From Campylobacterales bacterium (lineage in GTDB: Bacteria; Campylobacterota; Campylobacteria; Campylobacterales; Sulfurimonadaceae): a stretch of 54,626 nucleotides of DNA. This document shows, piece by piece, positions 26,604 through 36,506 of this stretch; position 1 is the first letter of the stretch, and the number at the start of each line of letters is the position of its first letter. A program made the translations under genes and the position numbers. The notes under the pieces were generated by a model. The model was not told the origin of the DNA and searched no databases. It saw nothing but the letters and a program-made list of their open reading frames with translations. The stretch covers positions 1-54,626 of the forward strand of contig JAPLGN010000009.1 in the NCBI GenBank assembly GCA_026390135.1, in the 5' to 3' direction.

Positions 26604-26915
26604 TTACTTGTCCATAGAGCGAACTTCTACGTCCACTTCCGGAGCCAAGTCAAGCTTCATTAAAGAATCAACAGTATCAGGTGTAGCTGATACGATATCA
26701 ATCAAACGTGCGTGCATACGAATCTCAAATTGCTCACGTGAACTTTTGTTAACGTGAGGTGACTTAAGAACCGTATATTTACGAATCTTTGTTGGCAAAG
26801 GTATTGGTCCACGGATTTCCGCACCTGTACGCTTTACGGCTTCAACGATAGAAGCTACTGAACGATCGAGTACACGATGATCGTATGCTCTAAGTTTCAA
26901 ACGAATCTTTTCCAT
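26604..26915 (-). CDS. rpsJ: 30S ribosomal protein S10
   Basis: 103 residues; first gene of the S10-spc operon. [18 protein letters not shown] and [20 protein letters not shown] are diagnostic. A sigma-70 promoter (26973-27001) and a leader hairpin lie upstream; the leader is about 50 bases. Confidence 0.97.
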   Translation of the reverse strand: MEKIRLKLRAYDHRVLDRSVASIVEAVKRTGAEIRGPIPLPTKIRKYTVLKSPHVNKSSREQFEIRMHARLIDIVSATPDTVDSLMKLDLAPEVDVEVRSMDK

Positions 26916-26938
26916 AATTTTTCCTCTATAAAGAACTC

Positions 26939-26954
26939 GTCAGTCGATGCTGAC
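26939..26954 (-). promoter_or_regulatory. Hairpin in the leader of the S10 operon
   Basis: GTCAG, 6-base loop, CTGAC within the predicted 5' leader of rpsJ. It could be an mRNA-stabilising or regulatory hairpin; it is far smaller than the E. coli S10 leader. Confidence 0.35.
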
Positions 26955-26972
26955 TATTGTAAGGCAGCTGGA

Positions 26973-27001
26973 ATTATAGCCACATACCCCTTTGCGGTCA
27001 A
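26973..27001 (-). promoter_or_regulatory. Strong sigma-70 promoter of the ribosomal protein operon
   Basis: Read on the minus strand: TTGACC (-35), 17-base spacer, TATAAT (-10). The -35 box matches consensus at 5 of 6 and the -10 at 6 of 6. It is the only obvious promoter upstream of the 23-gene block. Confidence 0.8.
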
Positions 27002-27037
27002 TGATTTTGGGGGTAAAAATGGTGCATAAGTATAAAT

Positions 27038-27066
27038 TTGTTTCCTTTTAATAAGGAAGCTATAAT
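27038..27066 (+). promoter_or_regulatory. Promoter of the ATPase gene
   Basis: TTGTTT, 17-base spacer, TATAAT, with the -10 box in the organism's common GCTATAAT context. Predicted leader of about 15 bases to the ATG at 27088. Confidence 0.5.
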
Positions 27067-27087
27067 ATTTAGGCTATTATTTTACCT

Positions 27088-28155
27088 ATGAATACACTTT
27101 TAGATGAATATTATCGACACGACTTACACAACCCCCTCTTCATCGAACGTAAAGCATCCCTCAATGAAAATAATGTATGGATTATGGGAATTGCACAGTC
27201 GGGTAAAACCTCTTTAATAAAGAATTATTTACTTTCACACAAAAAATCCGCCTATCTTTATTTGGATTGTCGTGACATACGTCTTGATATTAATGAGTTG
27301 AATGAGACACTTCAACCTTTTTGTATTGAACATAAAATTAAAATATTGGCTCTTGATAATTATCACAGTGCCATTAAGCTATTTGATTTAGATCAAATCA
27401 TACTTTCCAGTGAATATATCAATCAAAGTGAATTTGAAACACTGGACCTTCATCTCCTCGATTATGAAGAGTTTCTCGCATTCGAATCAAAATACTACGA
27501 TTCAACTGCACTTAACCACTTTTTCCAGCTTGGTGGGTTTCCGGCCATGCACCGATTACCCAGTGAAGAGCGCTCCCTTTATCTCCAAAAAACCTTGGCC
27601 CTCTCTTTATCTGAGATTGAGCTTTCCATAATGATTCAAGCTTCCAAGATGCTCACACAAAAAGTTTCTGCCTTCACCCTCTATGAGCGTTTGAAAATCG
27701 AACGTAAAATTTCTAAAGACAAACTCTACACCCATCTGCAGTCGCTATTCGATAAACGCTATCTTTACGGATGTGAAAAGTTCAATCACCCAAGTGCTAT
27801 CAAAAAGCTCTATTTATGCGATATTGCTATAAAACATGCTCTTGTTTTGCAAAAGCATTTTGGAAAAGTATTCGAAAATTTGATTTTTTTAGAACTGATC
27901 AAACATGACATTGAGTGTTATTACGATGAAGGGATTGATTTTTATCTCCCAGAGAGAAATCAAATCGTATTAGCATCGGCATTTGCGAATGAACATGCCT
28001 TGTTTAAAAAAGTAGAAGCACTGGAAGGTTTTATCATCACGTATCAAGTTAAAGAGGTTATTGTAGTGACGATGAATTTGGAAAACACCCTCTCCCATCC
28101 GATTGCAAAAATCGAGATGGTACCCTTTTCACAATGGGCATTGGGAGAAGAGTGA
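27088..28155 (+). CDS. ATP-binding protein, COG1373/DUF4143-like AAA family
   Basis: A 355-residue protein with an N-terminal P-loop (GIAQSGKTS at 34-42), a Walker B-like ILALD (86-90), and a later LGGFPAMHRLP segment that recurs in the COG1373 family (AAA domain plus a DUF4143-like C-terminal domain). The middle (about 190-240) reads like a winged helix (KISKDKLYTHLQSLFDKRYLYG). The C-terminus, with YYDEGIDFYLPERNQIVLA, matches the nuclease-like end found in these ATPases, but with weak catalytic residues. Family function is unclear. It is divergent from rpsJ and converges with the barrel gene with no gap. No ribosome-binding site is evident. Confidence 0.7.
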   Translation: MNTLLDEYYRHDLHNPLFIERKASLNENNVWIMGIAQSGKTSLIKNYLLSHKKSAYLYLDCRDIRLDINELNETLQPFCIEHKIKILALDNYHSAIKLFDLDQIILSSEYINQSEFETLDLHLLDYEEFLAFESKYYDSTALNHFFQLGGFPAMHRLPSEERSLYLQKTLALSLSEIELSIMIQASKMLTQKVSAFTLYERLKIERKISKDKLYTHLQSLFDKRYLYGCEKFNHPSAIKKLYLCDIAIKHALVLQKHFGKVFENLIFLELIKHDIECYYDEGIDFYLPERNQIVLASAFANEHALFKKVEALEGFIITYQVKEVIVVTMNLENTLSHPIAKIEMVPFSQWALGEE

Positions 28156-28836
28156 TTAAAATGCATATCCTAGACCGATAAAGGGTCCTTTAAAAGTTAC
28201 ATTCGCATTTATATTCTCTCGATTATCAATTTTCATTGACTCGTAGCGGAGACCCGCTTGTGCTTGTAAGCCGGCAAAAATATCCCACATCGCTTTTACG
28301 CGGGCATCGATCACAGAATCGCCATTGTATCCTACGTATTTCACATCACCGACTACGTGAATCGGTAAAACAGGTATTTTGATACCCGTACTCAGATAAA
28401 GCATAGGAATTAAAACATTAAAATCTTGATTTGCTGATCCTTCAATCTTTCCATCAATAGCCTTAAATGTTACTCCTACATCCAAATCTACAACATTATC
28501 CAAAAGTTCATAATAAAGGGTTCCATCAAGTTGTTTAAAGGAAACATTATTTGTTCCAATGATACTATCTGCTCCACTAAAGGTAGTTTCAGGGGTATAA
28601 TCGATACGAAGATTAGGCAACATTGGAAGAGGATGCTCCAAATAAGCACTGAGCTGATAACTTGACTGAGTATCGTCAGAAAAATAGGTATCCGTTGTGG
28701 TCCCATTACCTGTGTAACTAAAATTTCCACTTACTGTAGGACTATAATAATCAGCCTCAGCACCAAATCCTAAAATAGTAGCCGCTGAAGCTACCGAGAC
28801 ACCAATAAACGAAACAAACAAAGCTGATTTCAACAT
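28156..28836 (-). CDS. Outer membrane beta-barrel protein, TIGR04219-like
   Basis: A 226-residue protein with a signal peptide (MLKSALFVSFIGVSVASA), then alternating amphipathic strands and a final aromatic residue (GPFIGLGYAF), as expected for a small outer membrane barrel. Strand-like segments include ILGFGAEADYYSPTVSGNFSY and YQLSAYLEHPLPMLPNLRIDY, typical of TIGR04219 family proteins. I chose ATG 28836 because AGGAG precedes it; the longer frame has an unlikely leader. No function is known. It diverges from rnhB across 65 bases. Confidence 0.75.
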   Translation of the reverse strand: MLKSALFVSFIGVSVASAATILGFGAEADYYSPTVSGNFSYTGNGTTTDTYFSDDTQSSYQLSAYLEHPLPMLPNLRIDYTPETTFSGADSIIGTNNVSFKQLDGTLYYELLDNVVDLDVGVTFKAIDGKIEGSANQDFNVLIPMLYLSTGIKIPVLPIHVVGDVKYVGYNGDSVIDARVKAMWDIFAGLQAQAGLRYESMKIDNRENINANVTFKGPFIGLGYAF

Positions 28837-28901
28837 AAATACTCCTTTTTGTGTATCATAGCAAATTAGAAGATAAAATATCGCTAAGTAACGGAGAAAC
28901 A

Positions 28902-29450
28902 ATGTATTTATGTGGAATCGATGAAGCAGGCAGAGGACCACTCGCGGGACCGCTTACGATAGCCGGGGTAATTCTCCATCGACCTATAGATGGATTAAAT
29001 GACTCTAAAAAACTCAGTGAAAAAAAAAGAGAACTTCTTTTCGACGAGATCATCGCCAACTCAACCTTTCATATTGTACGCTTTGATGCATCCGCCATCG
29101 ATGAGTTTGGACTTTCTCATTGTTTATCATCAGGTCTTCATGAGATCATGAGAACCATTGGTGAAGCGGATTATTTATATGATGGGAATTGCTCTTTTGG
29201 AATACCGAACCTCAAGACACTGGTCAAAGCAGATGCGACAGTGCCTGAAGTAAGCGCTGCATCGATACTGGCTAAAGTAACACGAGATCGAGAGATGATT
29301 AAACTCGCTTCTCTTTATCCCCAATATGGATTTGAAGGGCATAAAGGGTACGGATCAAGTGCTCATATCGAAGCTATACGTGAATATGGATACTGTGAGA
29401 TTCATCGGAGAAGTTTTAAATTAAAAGCACTGCAGCCTTCACTTTTTTAA
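28902..29450 (+). CDS. rnhB: Ribonuclease HII
   Basis: Cleaves RNA in RNA-DNA hybrids, including single ribonucleotides in DNA. The 182-residue protein has the RNase HII motif GIDEAGRGPLAG (first Asp/Glu pair), the later Asp segment YLYDGNCSFG, and KADATVPEVSAASILAKVTR with the remaining metal-binding residues. I chose ATG 28902 because GGAG lies 5 bases upstream; the longer frame has no support. It converges with the deacetylase gene with only 3 bases between the stops. Confidence 0.95.
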   Translation: MYLCGIDEAGRGPLAGPLTIAGVILHRPIDGLNDSKKLSEKKRELLFDEIIANSTFHIVRFDASAIDEFGLSHCLSSGLHEIMRTIGEADYLYDGNCSFGIPNLKTLVKADATVPEVSAASILAKVTRDREMIKLASLYPQYGFEGHKGYGSSAHIEAIREYGYCEIHRRSFKLKALQPSLF

Positions 29451-29453
29451 ATA

Positions 29454-30347
29454 CTAAACCGCTGGTGGAAAAAGCCCTTGCGATTTTAGTACATACTCAT
29501 CCATCCGGATAAAACTGTGTTGAAACTCTTCCAATAAAGACGAAATTTTTTTCTCACATCCCGGGATCCCTTGATAGTGAAAATAACCATCCATCAATCC
29601 TAATTTCAATCTCGGTTGGTGAATGTCAATTTCTCGTGGGTGAAGATAGATAAAAACCGGTTTACCCTCACGGTTTTTTAGCCCTATTTCTCGTTTTATC
29701 AGCCATGTCGGGAAAAATCGCAAATATCCCCCTCCGGCATAGCCAACTTTATTTCCAAAAAGATTCATAACGCTTTGGGGTATTTCTAAAACAGGACTAT
29801 AAGTAGGATAGTGAGGACTATTGGGAAAGTTTGGAATACCAAAAATAGTGTTTTTAGCAGGATAAACAGAAGAGGAATACAAAAATCCTTCTTCTGCCAG
29901 AATTTCATAAAACCATGGCAATGTCCCGCGCTTAAGCGACCAAGAAGGAGCACGAAAACCGACAATCTTGTGACCGGTAATTTGCTCGATGGTGTCAGTT
30001 GAATATTTCAAATCAGCGTGAAATTCATTAGGACTCATTGGATAAATAAGTTTATGAGACATTCCGTGCGATGCAATCTCGTGCCCTGCTTCAAAAAGCT
30101 TTTTAACCACATAAGGTTTATTTTTTGCCACATCTCCGAGTATAAAGCATGTCGACTTAACTCCATACTCAGCACATAAATCAATTAGACGATCAACATT
30201 GGATTCTAAATTTGTTGATGTTCCGCTATATTGGGACAAATCAAGGCCGCTCCCCAGAGTAGTCTCTCTGGCTTCACTATTCGCCTCCTCATAATTTGCA
30301 TGAAACCACTCTTCGATATCGAAAGTTATAAAATTATTAATATTCAT
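29454..30347 (-). CDS. Polysaccharide deacetylase family protein (DUF3473/PEP-CTERM-type)
   Basis: A 297-residue NodB-fold deacetylase. It begins directly with the catalytic/metal Asp (FDIEEWFHAN, Asp10), has the zinc His pair SHGMSH (His94, His98), the arginine motif FRAPSWS, and a DUF3473-type C-terminal part (GGGYLRFFPTWLI, VFIYLHPREID). In exosortase/exopolysaccharide loci such enzymes act on cell-surface polysaccharide; no such locus is visible here. It has no signal peptide, so it acts in the cytoplasm or relies on a partner. Its start lies 7 bases after a -10 element within a palindrome, suggesting a leaderless or very short leader. Confidence 0.88.
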   Translation of the reverse strand: MNINNFITFDIEEWFHANYEEANSEARETTLGSGLDLSQYSGTSTNLESNVDRLIDLCAEYGVKSTCFILGDVAKNKPYVVKKLFEAGHEIASHGMSHKLIYPMSPNEFHADLKYSTDTIEQITGHKIVGFRAPSWSLKRGTLPWFYEILAEEGFLYSSSVYPAKNTIFGIPNFPNSPHYPTYSPVLEIPQSVMNLFGNKVGYAGGGYLRFFPTWLIKREIGLKNREGKPVFIYLHPREIDIHQPRLKLGLMDGYFHYQGIPGCEKKISSLLEEFQHSFIRMDEYVLKSQGLFPPAV

Positions 30348-30354
30348 AGATCAA

Positions 30355-30368
30355 ATTATAGCTATAAT
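30355..30368. promoter_or_regulatory. Palindromic double -10 element between divergent genes
   Basis: ATTATAGCTATAAT is a perfect 14-base palindrome that contains TATAAT on the plus strand (30363-30368) and on the minus strand (30355-30360). It sits between the deacetylase (minus, start 30347) and the 75-residue gene (plus, start 30394), and could serve both. Confidence 0.55.
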
Positions 30369-30393
30369 CACTCAAAAATACAGGAAAATTCTC

Positions 30394-30621
30394 ATGGTTT
30401 CACTAACTCACCTCGAAGCAGCCCTTGCCGCAGTCGATGCCGAAGTCAAAGCAGTGTTATACAATCAATCAATCTCATTAACTGAAAAAGATGAGAAGAT
30501 GTTACCGTTATTAAGAGAAAGCAAGGTGCTTAAACAAGCGTATGAAGATTTGTGTTATTTACGGGACAATCCGCCTAGCAGTCCAACAGGGTGCAAGGCA
30601 GGGAGTTATAGAGAAGATTAA
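30394..30621 (+). CDS. Small hypothetical protein (75 aa)
   Basis: The ORF has a TATAAT 25 bases upstream and AGGA near the start. The product is a mainly alpha-helical soluble protein (SLTHLEAALAAVDAEVKAVL, EDEKMLPLLRESKVLKQAYE) with a Pro/Ser/Gly-rich end. No family recognised. The stop overlaps the HDOD gene end by 4 bases on the opposite strand. Confidence 0.5.
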   Translation: MVSLTHLEAALAAVDAEVKAVLYNQSISLTEKDEKMLPLLRESKVLKQAYEDLCYLRDNPPSSPTGCKAGSYRED

Positions 30622-31430
30622 GCGGCGGAGAGAATTTTTTCTACCGTCTCATCAAAAAGATTTTGGTTCATTCCGTACTCTTCAATCAATTCACGTGCAT
30701 TTTTCAATGTTGCAGCCGTCATCGTCCCCTCGAGACTAATGGCTTCTTTTGCCACTTTTAAAAACTTTGCCATTTCTTGTGTTTCAGGATCAGACGCATC
30801 TTCTGGCTCATTTGCAAAACGGATTAAGTGTACCAAATCCGGATCAAAGTTCCATCGGAAAAAGAGAGTTGCTGTTACGTCTTCAGATTTACTTCCGCAC
30901 GCACCGATCTCAGCTTTTTTGGTTGTGTCACCCTTTGCTAATGCATCACTTAGCAAGTCACCCTGATGTGATTCGATTAAGTAGCGGCTAATAACAATTT
31001 TACCAAGTTCAAGTAAAAAAGAGGCAAGCGAAAGGTGTCCCAACAAAGAACGGTCCACTTTAGCAACCCATCGGCTGACCAATGCATTTTGCAACTGCGC
31101 ACGCGCCAAATAATTGTTTTGCGTCATCCCGTACGGAGAGAGGTCTATGTCCATGCACGTGTTTGCCGCTGAAGCAATTGTGAATGTTCGCACAGTATCT
31201 TTACCTAAAAGTGAAATCGCTTGAGCCACATCGGTAACCGTGCGACTCAATCCGTACATCGGAGAATTGGCTGTTTTGAGGATATAAGCAGTAATAATCG
31301 GATCTTCTTTAACTGCATTTGCCATTTCCGCTACACCGCTGTTTGGATCGCTATACACTGCTTCCACTTTTAAGACGGTTTCTGGGAGCATCGGAACATG
31401 CTCAATTTGTTCCATTAATTCAGGTCTCAT
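30618..31430 (-). CDS. HDOD domain protein
   Basis: A 270-residue single HDOD domain (an inactive HD-like fold found in signalling proteins). Seen: MRPELMEQIEHVPMLPETVL at the start, NSGVAEMANAVKEDPIITAYILKTANSPMYG (abridged core of the domain) and AISLLGKDTVRTFTIASAA. HDOD proteins often link to motility or c-di-GMP signalling in Campylobacterota and fliD lies nearby, but on the other strand. ATG 31430 is preceded by GGAG; the TTG at 31442 is less likely. Confidence 0.85.
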   Translation of the reverse strand: MRPELMEQIEHVPMLPETVLKVEAVYSDPNSGVAEMANAVKEDPIITAYILKTANSPMYGLSRTVTDVAQAISLLGKDTVRTFTIASAANTCMDIDLSPYGMTQNNYLARAQLQNALVSRWVAKVDRSLLGHLSLASFLLELGKIVISRYLIESHQGDLLSDALAKGDTTKKAEIGACGSKSEDVTATLFFRWNFDPDLVHLIRFANEPEDASDPETQEMAKFLKVAKEAISLEGTMTAATLKNARELIEEYGMNQNLFDETVEKILSAA

Positions 31431-31555
31431 TCGTTTCTCCAAAAATATTTAAACTAGCTGAAAAGATTATAGGACATTGTAGATTAAATTTATTCTTTAT
31501 TTTTACGATTTGAAAGTATTGTGATAGAAGTGTGTGAAAAGTGAGAAAAAAAGAC

Positions 31556-31657
31556 TCCCCATCAGATACCTGCGGCACAAAACACGTCTAGGTGTGCTGC
31601 TGTATTCCTACCCTGACACGCTGTCTAAACGCACCCTTGCACAGGTCTAATGAAGAG
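31556..31657 (-). ncRNA. ffs: Signal recognition particle RNA, small bacterial type (4.5S)
   Basis: Read on the minus strand, the centre is GTGTCAGGGTAGGAATACAG followed by CAGCAC. This matches SRP RNA domain IV: a GGAA tetraloop on a GUA/UAC stem, then the symmetric loop formed by CAGG and AGCAG. The outer arms pair (AGACCTGTGC near 31648 with CGCAGGTATCT near 31564), giving one long hairpin of about 100 bases. A T-run (TTTTTTT) follows the 3' end near 31545-31551, and a TATAAT promoter precedes the 5' end. The ends are estimated to within about 5 bases. Confidence 0.88.
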
Positions 31658-31664
31658 AAATCGC

Positions 31665-31693
31665 ATTATAGCTAATACTCAGATTGAAAGCAA
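31665..31693 (-). promoter_or_regulatory. Promoter of the SRP RNA gene
   Basis: On the minus strand: TTGCTT, 17-base spacer, then GCTATAAT with TATAAT at 31665-31670. The predicted start of transcription (about 31658) fits the folded RNA's 5' end. Confidence 0.7.
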
Positions 31694-31735
31694 GAAAAGT
31701 CTAGCGGAACTGTTTTTGCTTTACTGTAAAAGAAT

Positions 31736-31762
31736 TAAAATTTTAGACTATTTGGTCGATAT
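31736..31762 (+). promoter_or_regulatory. Sigma-28 (FliA) type promoter of fliD
   Basis: TAAA, 15-base spacer, GTCGATAT, compared with the enteric FliA consensus TAAA-N15-GCCGATAA (10 of 12 defined positions match). It lies 34 bases before the fliD ATG. A sigma-70-like TATAAT at 31769-31774 is an alternative. Confidence 0.65.
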
Positions 31763-31796
31763 TAGTTCTATAATGATTTAAGTAAAAGGATTTACT

Positions 31797-33467
31797 ATGG
31801 CAATTGCCTCACTTGGAGCAGGATCGGGATTGCTCACATCTACCGTTATTGATCAGCTTAAAGCAGCCGATACCGCAGCAATAATTACGCCCATTACTAA
31901 AAAAATAACTTTACAGCAACAAAAAGGCAATGCATTAAGTCTTCTTAGCAGCCTGCTTACAACATTCAAAAGTAGTGCTAGTGCTCTCGATAATGATGTA
32001 CTGTATCAACAACGTAGCGTTTCCGGTACAAGCAGTGCTGTTAATGTTACTGCTGATGCAGGGGTCAGTGTTCAGTCATTTTCCATTTCCAATACTCAAA
32101 TGGCATTAAATAATGTAAAAGAATCAGGAGCCTTCAGTTCCACAACTGCTAATGTCTCTACTGGATCAGGATCTATGACTCTGTCTGTTGGGAGTCATAC
32201 CTATAATATAGACTATACATCGGCCACTAGCTTGAGTAATCTAAAAGATTCAATTAACAATATCGCGGGAAGTAGCGTCAAAGCATCAACATTACAAGTG
32301 GGAGCGAATGACTATCGACTTATTTTAACCTCTGCTGCAACCGGTGCCGATCAAACAATAACGCTTGCCGACTCGACAGGAGGAACCTTAAACAGCTCGC
32401 TGTACGCCTCATCCAAAAAAATTGAATCTCAAGCTTTCACTGCATCTACTGATACAATAGCATCTGGAAGCGGAAATTTAACCGTTGCTATGGGCACCAG
32501 CAACTATGTTATTCCTTATGGTCTCACAACAACATTAGCAGCCTTATGCACTTCTATCAATACTGCGGCGGGGTCTACCATTGCTTCAATCGATAGTAAT
32601 AATAAGCTGGTCTTGCAATCCAATGTCGCAGGTTCAAGTGCAGCTCTTACCTTGACCGACAATAGCGGTAATTTGGATTCAAAATTAACAAGCTATACTG
32701 CATACAATGCTATGGACGAAATTCAAGCCGCCCGTGACTCATCCTTTAAATTTAACGGGATCACACTTACGCGCAGCAGTAATGAGATAAGTGATGTTAT
32801 CGCTGGTGTTAAAATTAATTTACTCCAAGACAGCGGAAGTGCGAATATATCGATTACTCAAGATACTCAAGCCATCACCGATGAAATGAGCACATTTGTT
32901 CAAAATTACAATACATTAACTTCCCAATTAAATGATATGACAACTTCTAATCAAGCAACTGGTGCGGTCGGTATTTTCAATGGGGACAGTTCAATTAACT
33001 CAATTACCCGCGAAATAAATCAACTCATCACATCCATAAACAGTAAGGGAGCATCTCTCGCACAATTTGGTATTGATCTTAGTCAAACAGGCACTATGAG
33101 CTTTAATAGTACTGCCTTTAACACAAAATTCAACCAAGATCCTTCTGCATCGGAAACTTTTCTTAGTGGGCGCACTACTGTTGATACCAATGGAAATAGC
33201 ACAACAGTCAATGGATTATTTACGAATATGAATACGTTACTTGATCGTTATACAAGTAGTAAGGGAACTATCAGTACGTTAACCACTGGGTTTTCCACTG
33301 AGCTTAAATCATTAAATGATAATAAAACACGTTCACAGGCTTTATTGGATGCTCGATATGCTGCCATGACAGCACGATTTGTTCAATATGACTCCATAAT
33401 GACTAAGCTTACGAACCAATTTAGTTCACTTAGTCAGCAAATTAGTATGGCGGCTAATGGGAAATAA
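31797..33467 (+). CDS. fliD: Flagellar hook-associated protein 2 (filament cap)
   Basis: A 556-residue protein secreted by the flagellar export system; it caps the filament tip and helps flagellin to assemble. The N-terminal region (about 1-100; SLGAGSGLLTSTVIDQLKAA) and C-terminal region (about 350-556; ITDEMSTFVQNYNTLTSQLN, LDARYAAMTARFVQYDSIM) have the conserved coiled-coil features of FliD. The middle is a Ser/Thr/Ala-rich variable domain holding two hook-IN-like repeats (TTANVSTGSGSMTLSVGSHTY and TDTIASGSGNLTVAMGTSNY). No signal peptide, as expected. No cysteine is seen outside CTS, as usual for filament proteins. Confidence 0.93.
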   Translation: MAIASLGAGSGLLTSTVIDQLKAADTAAIITPITKKITLQQQKGNALSLLSSLLTTFKSSASALDNDVLYQQRSVSGTSSAVNVTADAGVSVQSFSISNTQMALNNVKESGAFSSTTANVSTGSGSMTLSVGSHTYNIDYTSATSLSNLKDSINNIAGSSVKASTLQVGANDYRLILTSAATGADQTITLADSTGGTLNSSLYASSKKIESQAFTASTDTIASGSGNLTVAMGTSNYVIPYGLTTTLAALCTSINTAAGSTIASIDSNNKLVLQSNVAGSSAALTLTDNSGNLDSKLTSYTAYNAMDEIQAARDSSFKFNGITLTRSSNEISDVIAGVKINLLQDSGSANISITQDTQAITDEMSTFVQNYNTLTSQLNDMTTSNQATGAVGIFNGDSSINSITREINQLITSINSKGASLAQFGIDLSQTGTMSFNSTAFNTKFNQDPSASETFLSGRTTVDTNGNSTTVNGLFTNMNTLLDRYTSSKGTISTLTTGFSTELKSLNDNKTRSQALLDARYAAMTARFVQYDSIMTKLTNQFSSLSQQISMAANGK

Positions 33468-33615
33468 TGGAGCTTCCTGAGCTTCTTAGAATCACTAATT
33501 AAAATACTTTTATATTTCATTCAGGGCACTGTTACTAAGGATAAACCGATTAAATAATTTAGGCCATTTAAACAACAAATTAATAGGATAGTCAATAATA
33601 TATAATTGCTAAAGT

Positions 33616-33631
33616 TGGTATCATTTTTGCT
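33616..33631 (+). promoter_or_regulatory. Sigma-54 (RpoN) type promoter upstream of pseB
   Basis: TGGTATCATTTTTGCT: invariant GG at 33617-33618 and GC at 33629-33630 separated by exactly 10 bases, with TTGCT at the -12 box. Predicted start of transcription about 33642, leader about 25 bases. A sigma-70-like TATAAT at 33647-33652 is also present. Confidence 0.65.
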
Positions 33632-33651
33632 TAATTCTATCTTATCTATAA

Positions 33652-35797
<2,146 letters not shown>

Positions 35798-35798
<1 letters not shown>

Positions 35799-36505
35799 TG
35801 CGTGTCGCGATTATCCCTGCACGCGGCGGCAGCAAACGAATCCCTCGTAAAAACATAAAACTTTTTCATGGAAAACCCATTATCGCCTACAGCATTGAAG
35901 CAGCAGTAAAATCCGGTTTGTTTGATAAGATTATCGTCAGTACCGATGATGATGAAATCGCGCAAGTGGCACGAAACTATGGAGCAGAAACTCCATTTAT
36001 CCGTCCTCGTGAACTCTCAGATGATTTTACCGGTAGCGGTGCCGTTGTTGCCCATGCCATACAATGGCTCAAAGATTCCGGAATGACTCCTGAGTATGTA
36101 TGTACTCTCTATTCGACAGCCCCGTTGATTCAAATTGATACACTTATCGACGCCTTTGATAAACTCTCCAAGAGTGATGCCGTTCATGCTTTTCCCGTCA
36201 CTTCTATGCCCGCCCCGATTCAAAGAAGTTTTAAAATTACCGCCGATAACCGCTTGGAAATGTTTTGGCCCGAGAATTTTTATACACGTTCCCAAGATTT
36301 GGAAGAAGCGTATCATGATGCGGGACAATTTTATTGGACGCATCTCGCTCGTGAAGAAGCATCTAAAGAAAAGATTTCATTTTCTAATATTAGTATTCCG
36401 ATTATTTTGCCACGCCATCTTGTTCAAGATATTGATACTCCTGAGGATTGGGAGTTTGCCGAATTACTCTACGAAGTGATTCAACGCACCAAAGTGAGGA
36501 AATAA
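35798..36505 (+). CDS. pseF: Pseudaminic acid cytidylyltransferase
   Basis: Activates pseudaminic acid to the CMP sugar used by flagellin glycosyltransferases. The CTP-binding signature ARGGSKRIPRKN lies at about residues 8-19, and STDDDEIAQVARNYGAE follows. I chose ATG 35798 (MRVAIIPARGG), whose first base is the last of the pseC stop; an in-frame ATG at 35786 is possible but would overlap pseC. 235 residues. Final step of the CMP-Pse route. Confidence 0.94.
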
Positions 36506-36506
36506 A

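Noticed and set aside
26916-27087. Large structured leader (S10 or L4 autoregulatory type)
   Set aside because: Only one 5-bp hairpin is visible in a leader of about 50 bases; no L4-target-like structure was recognised.
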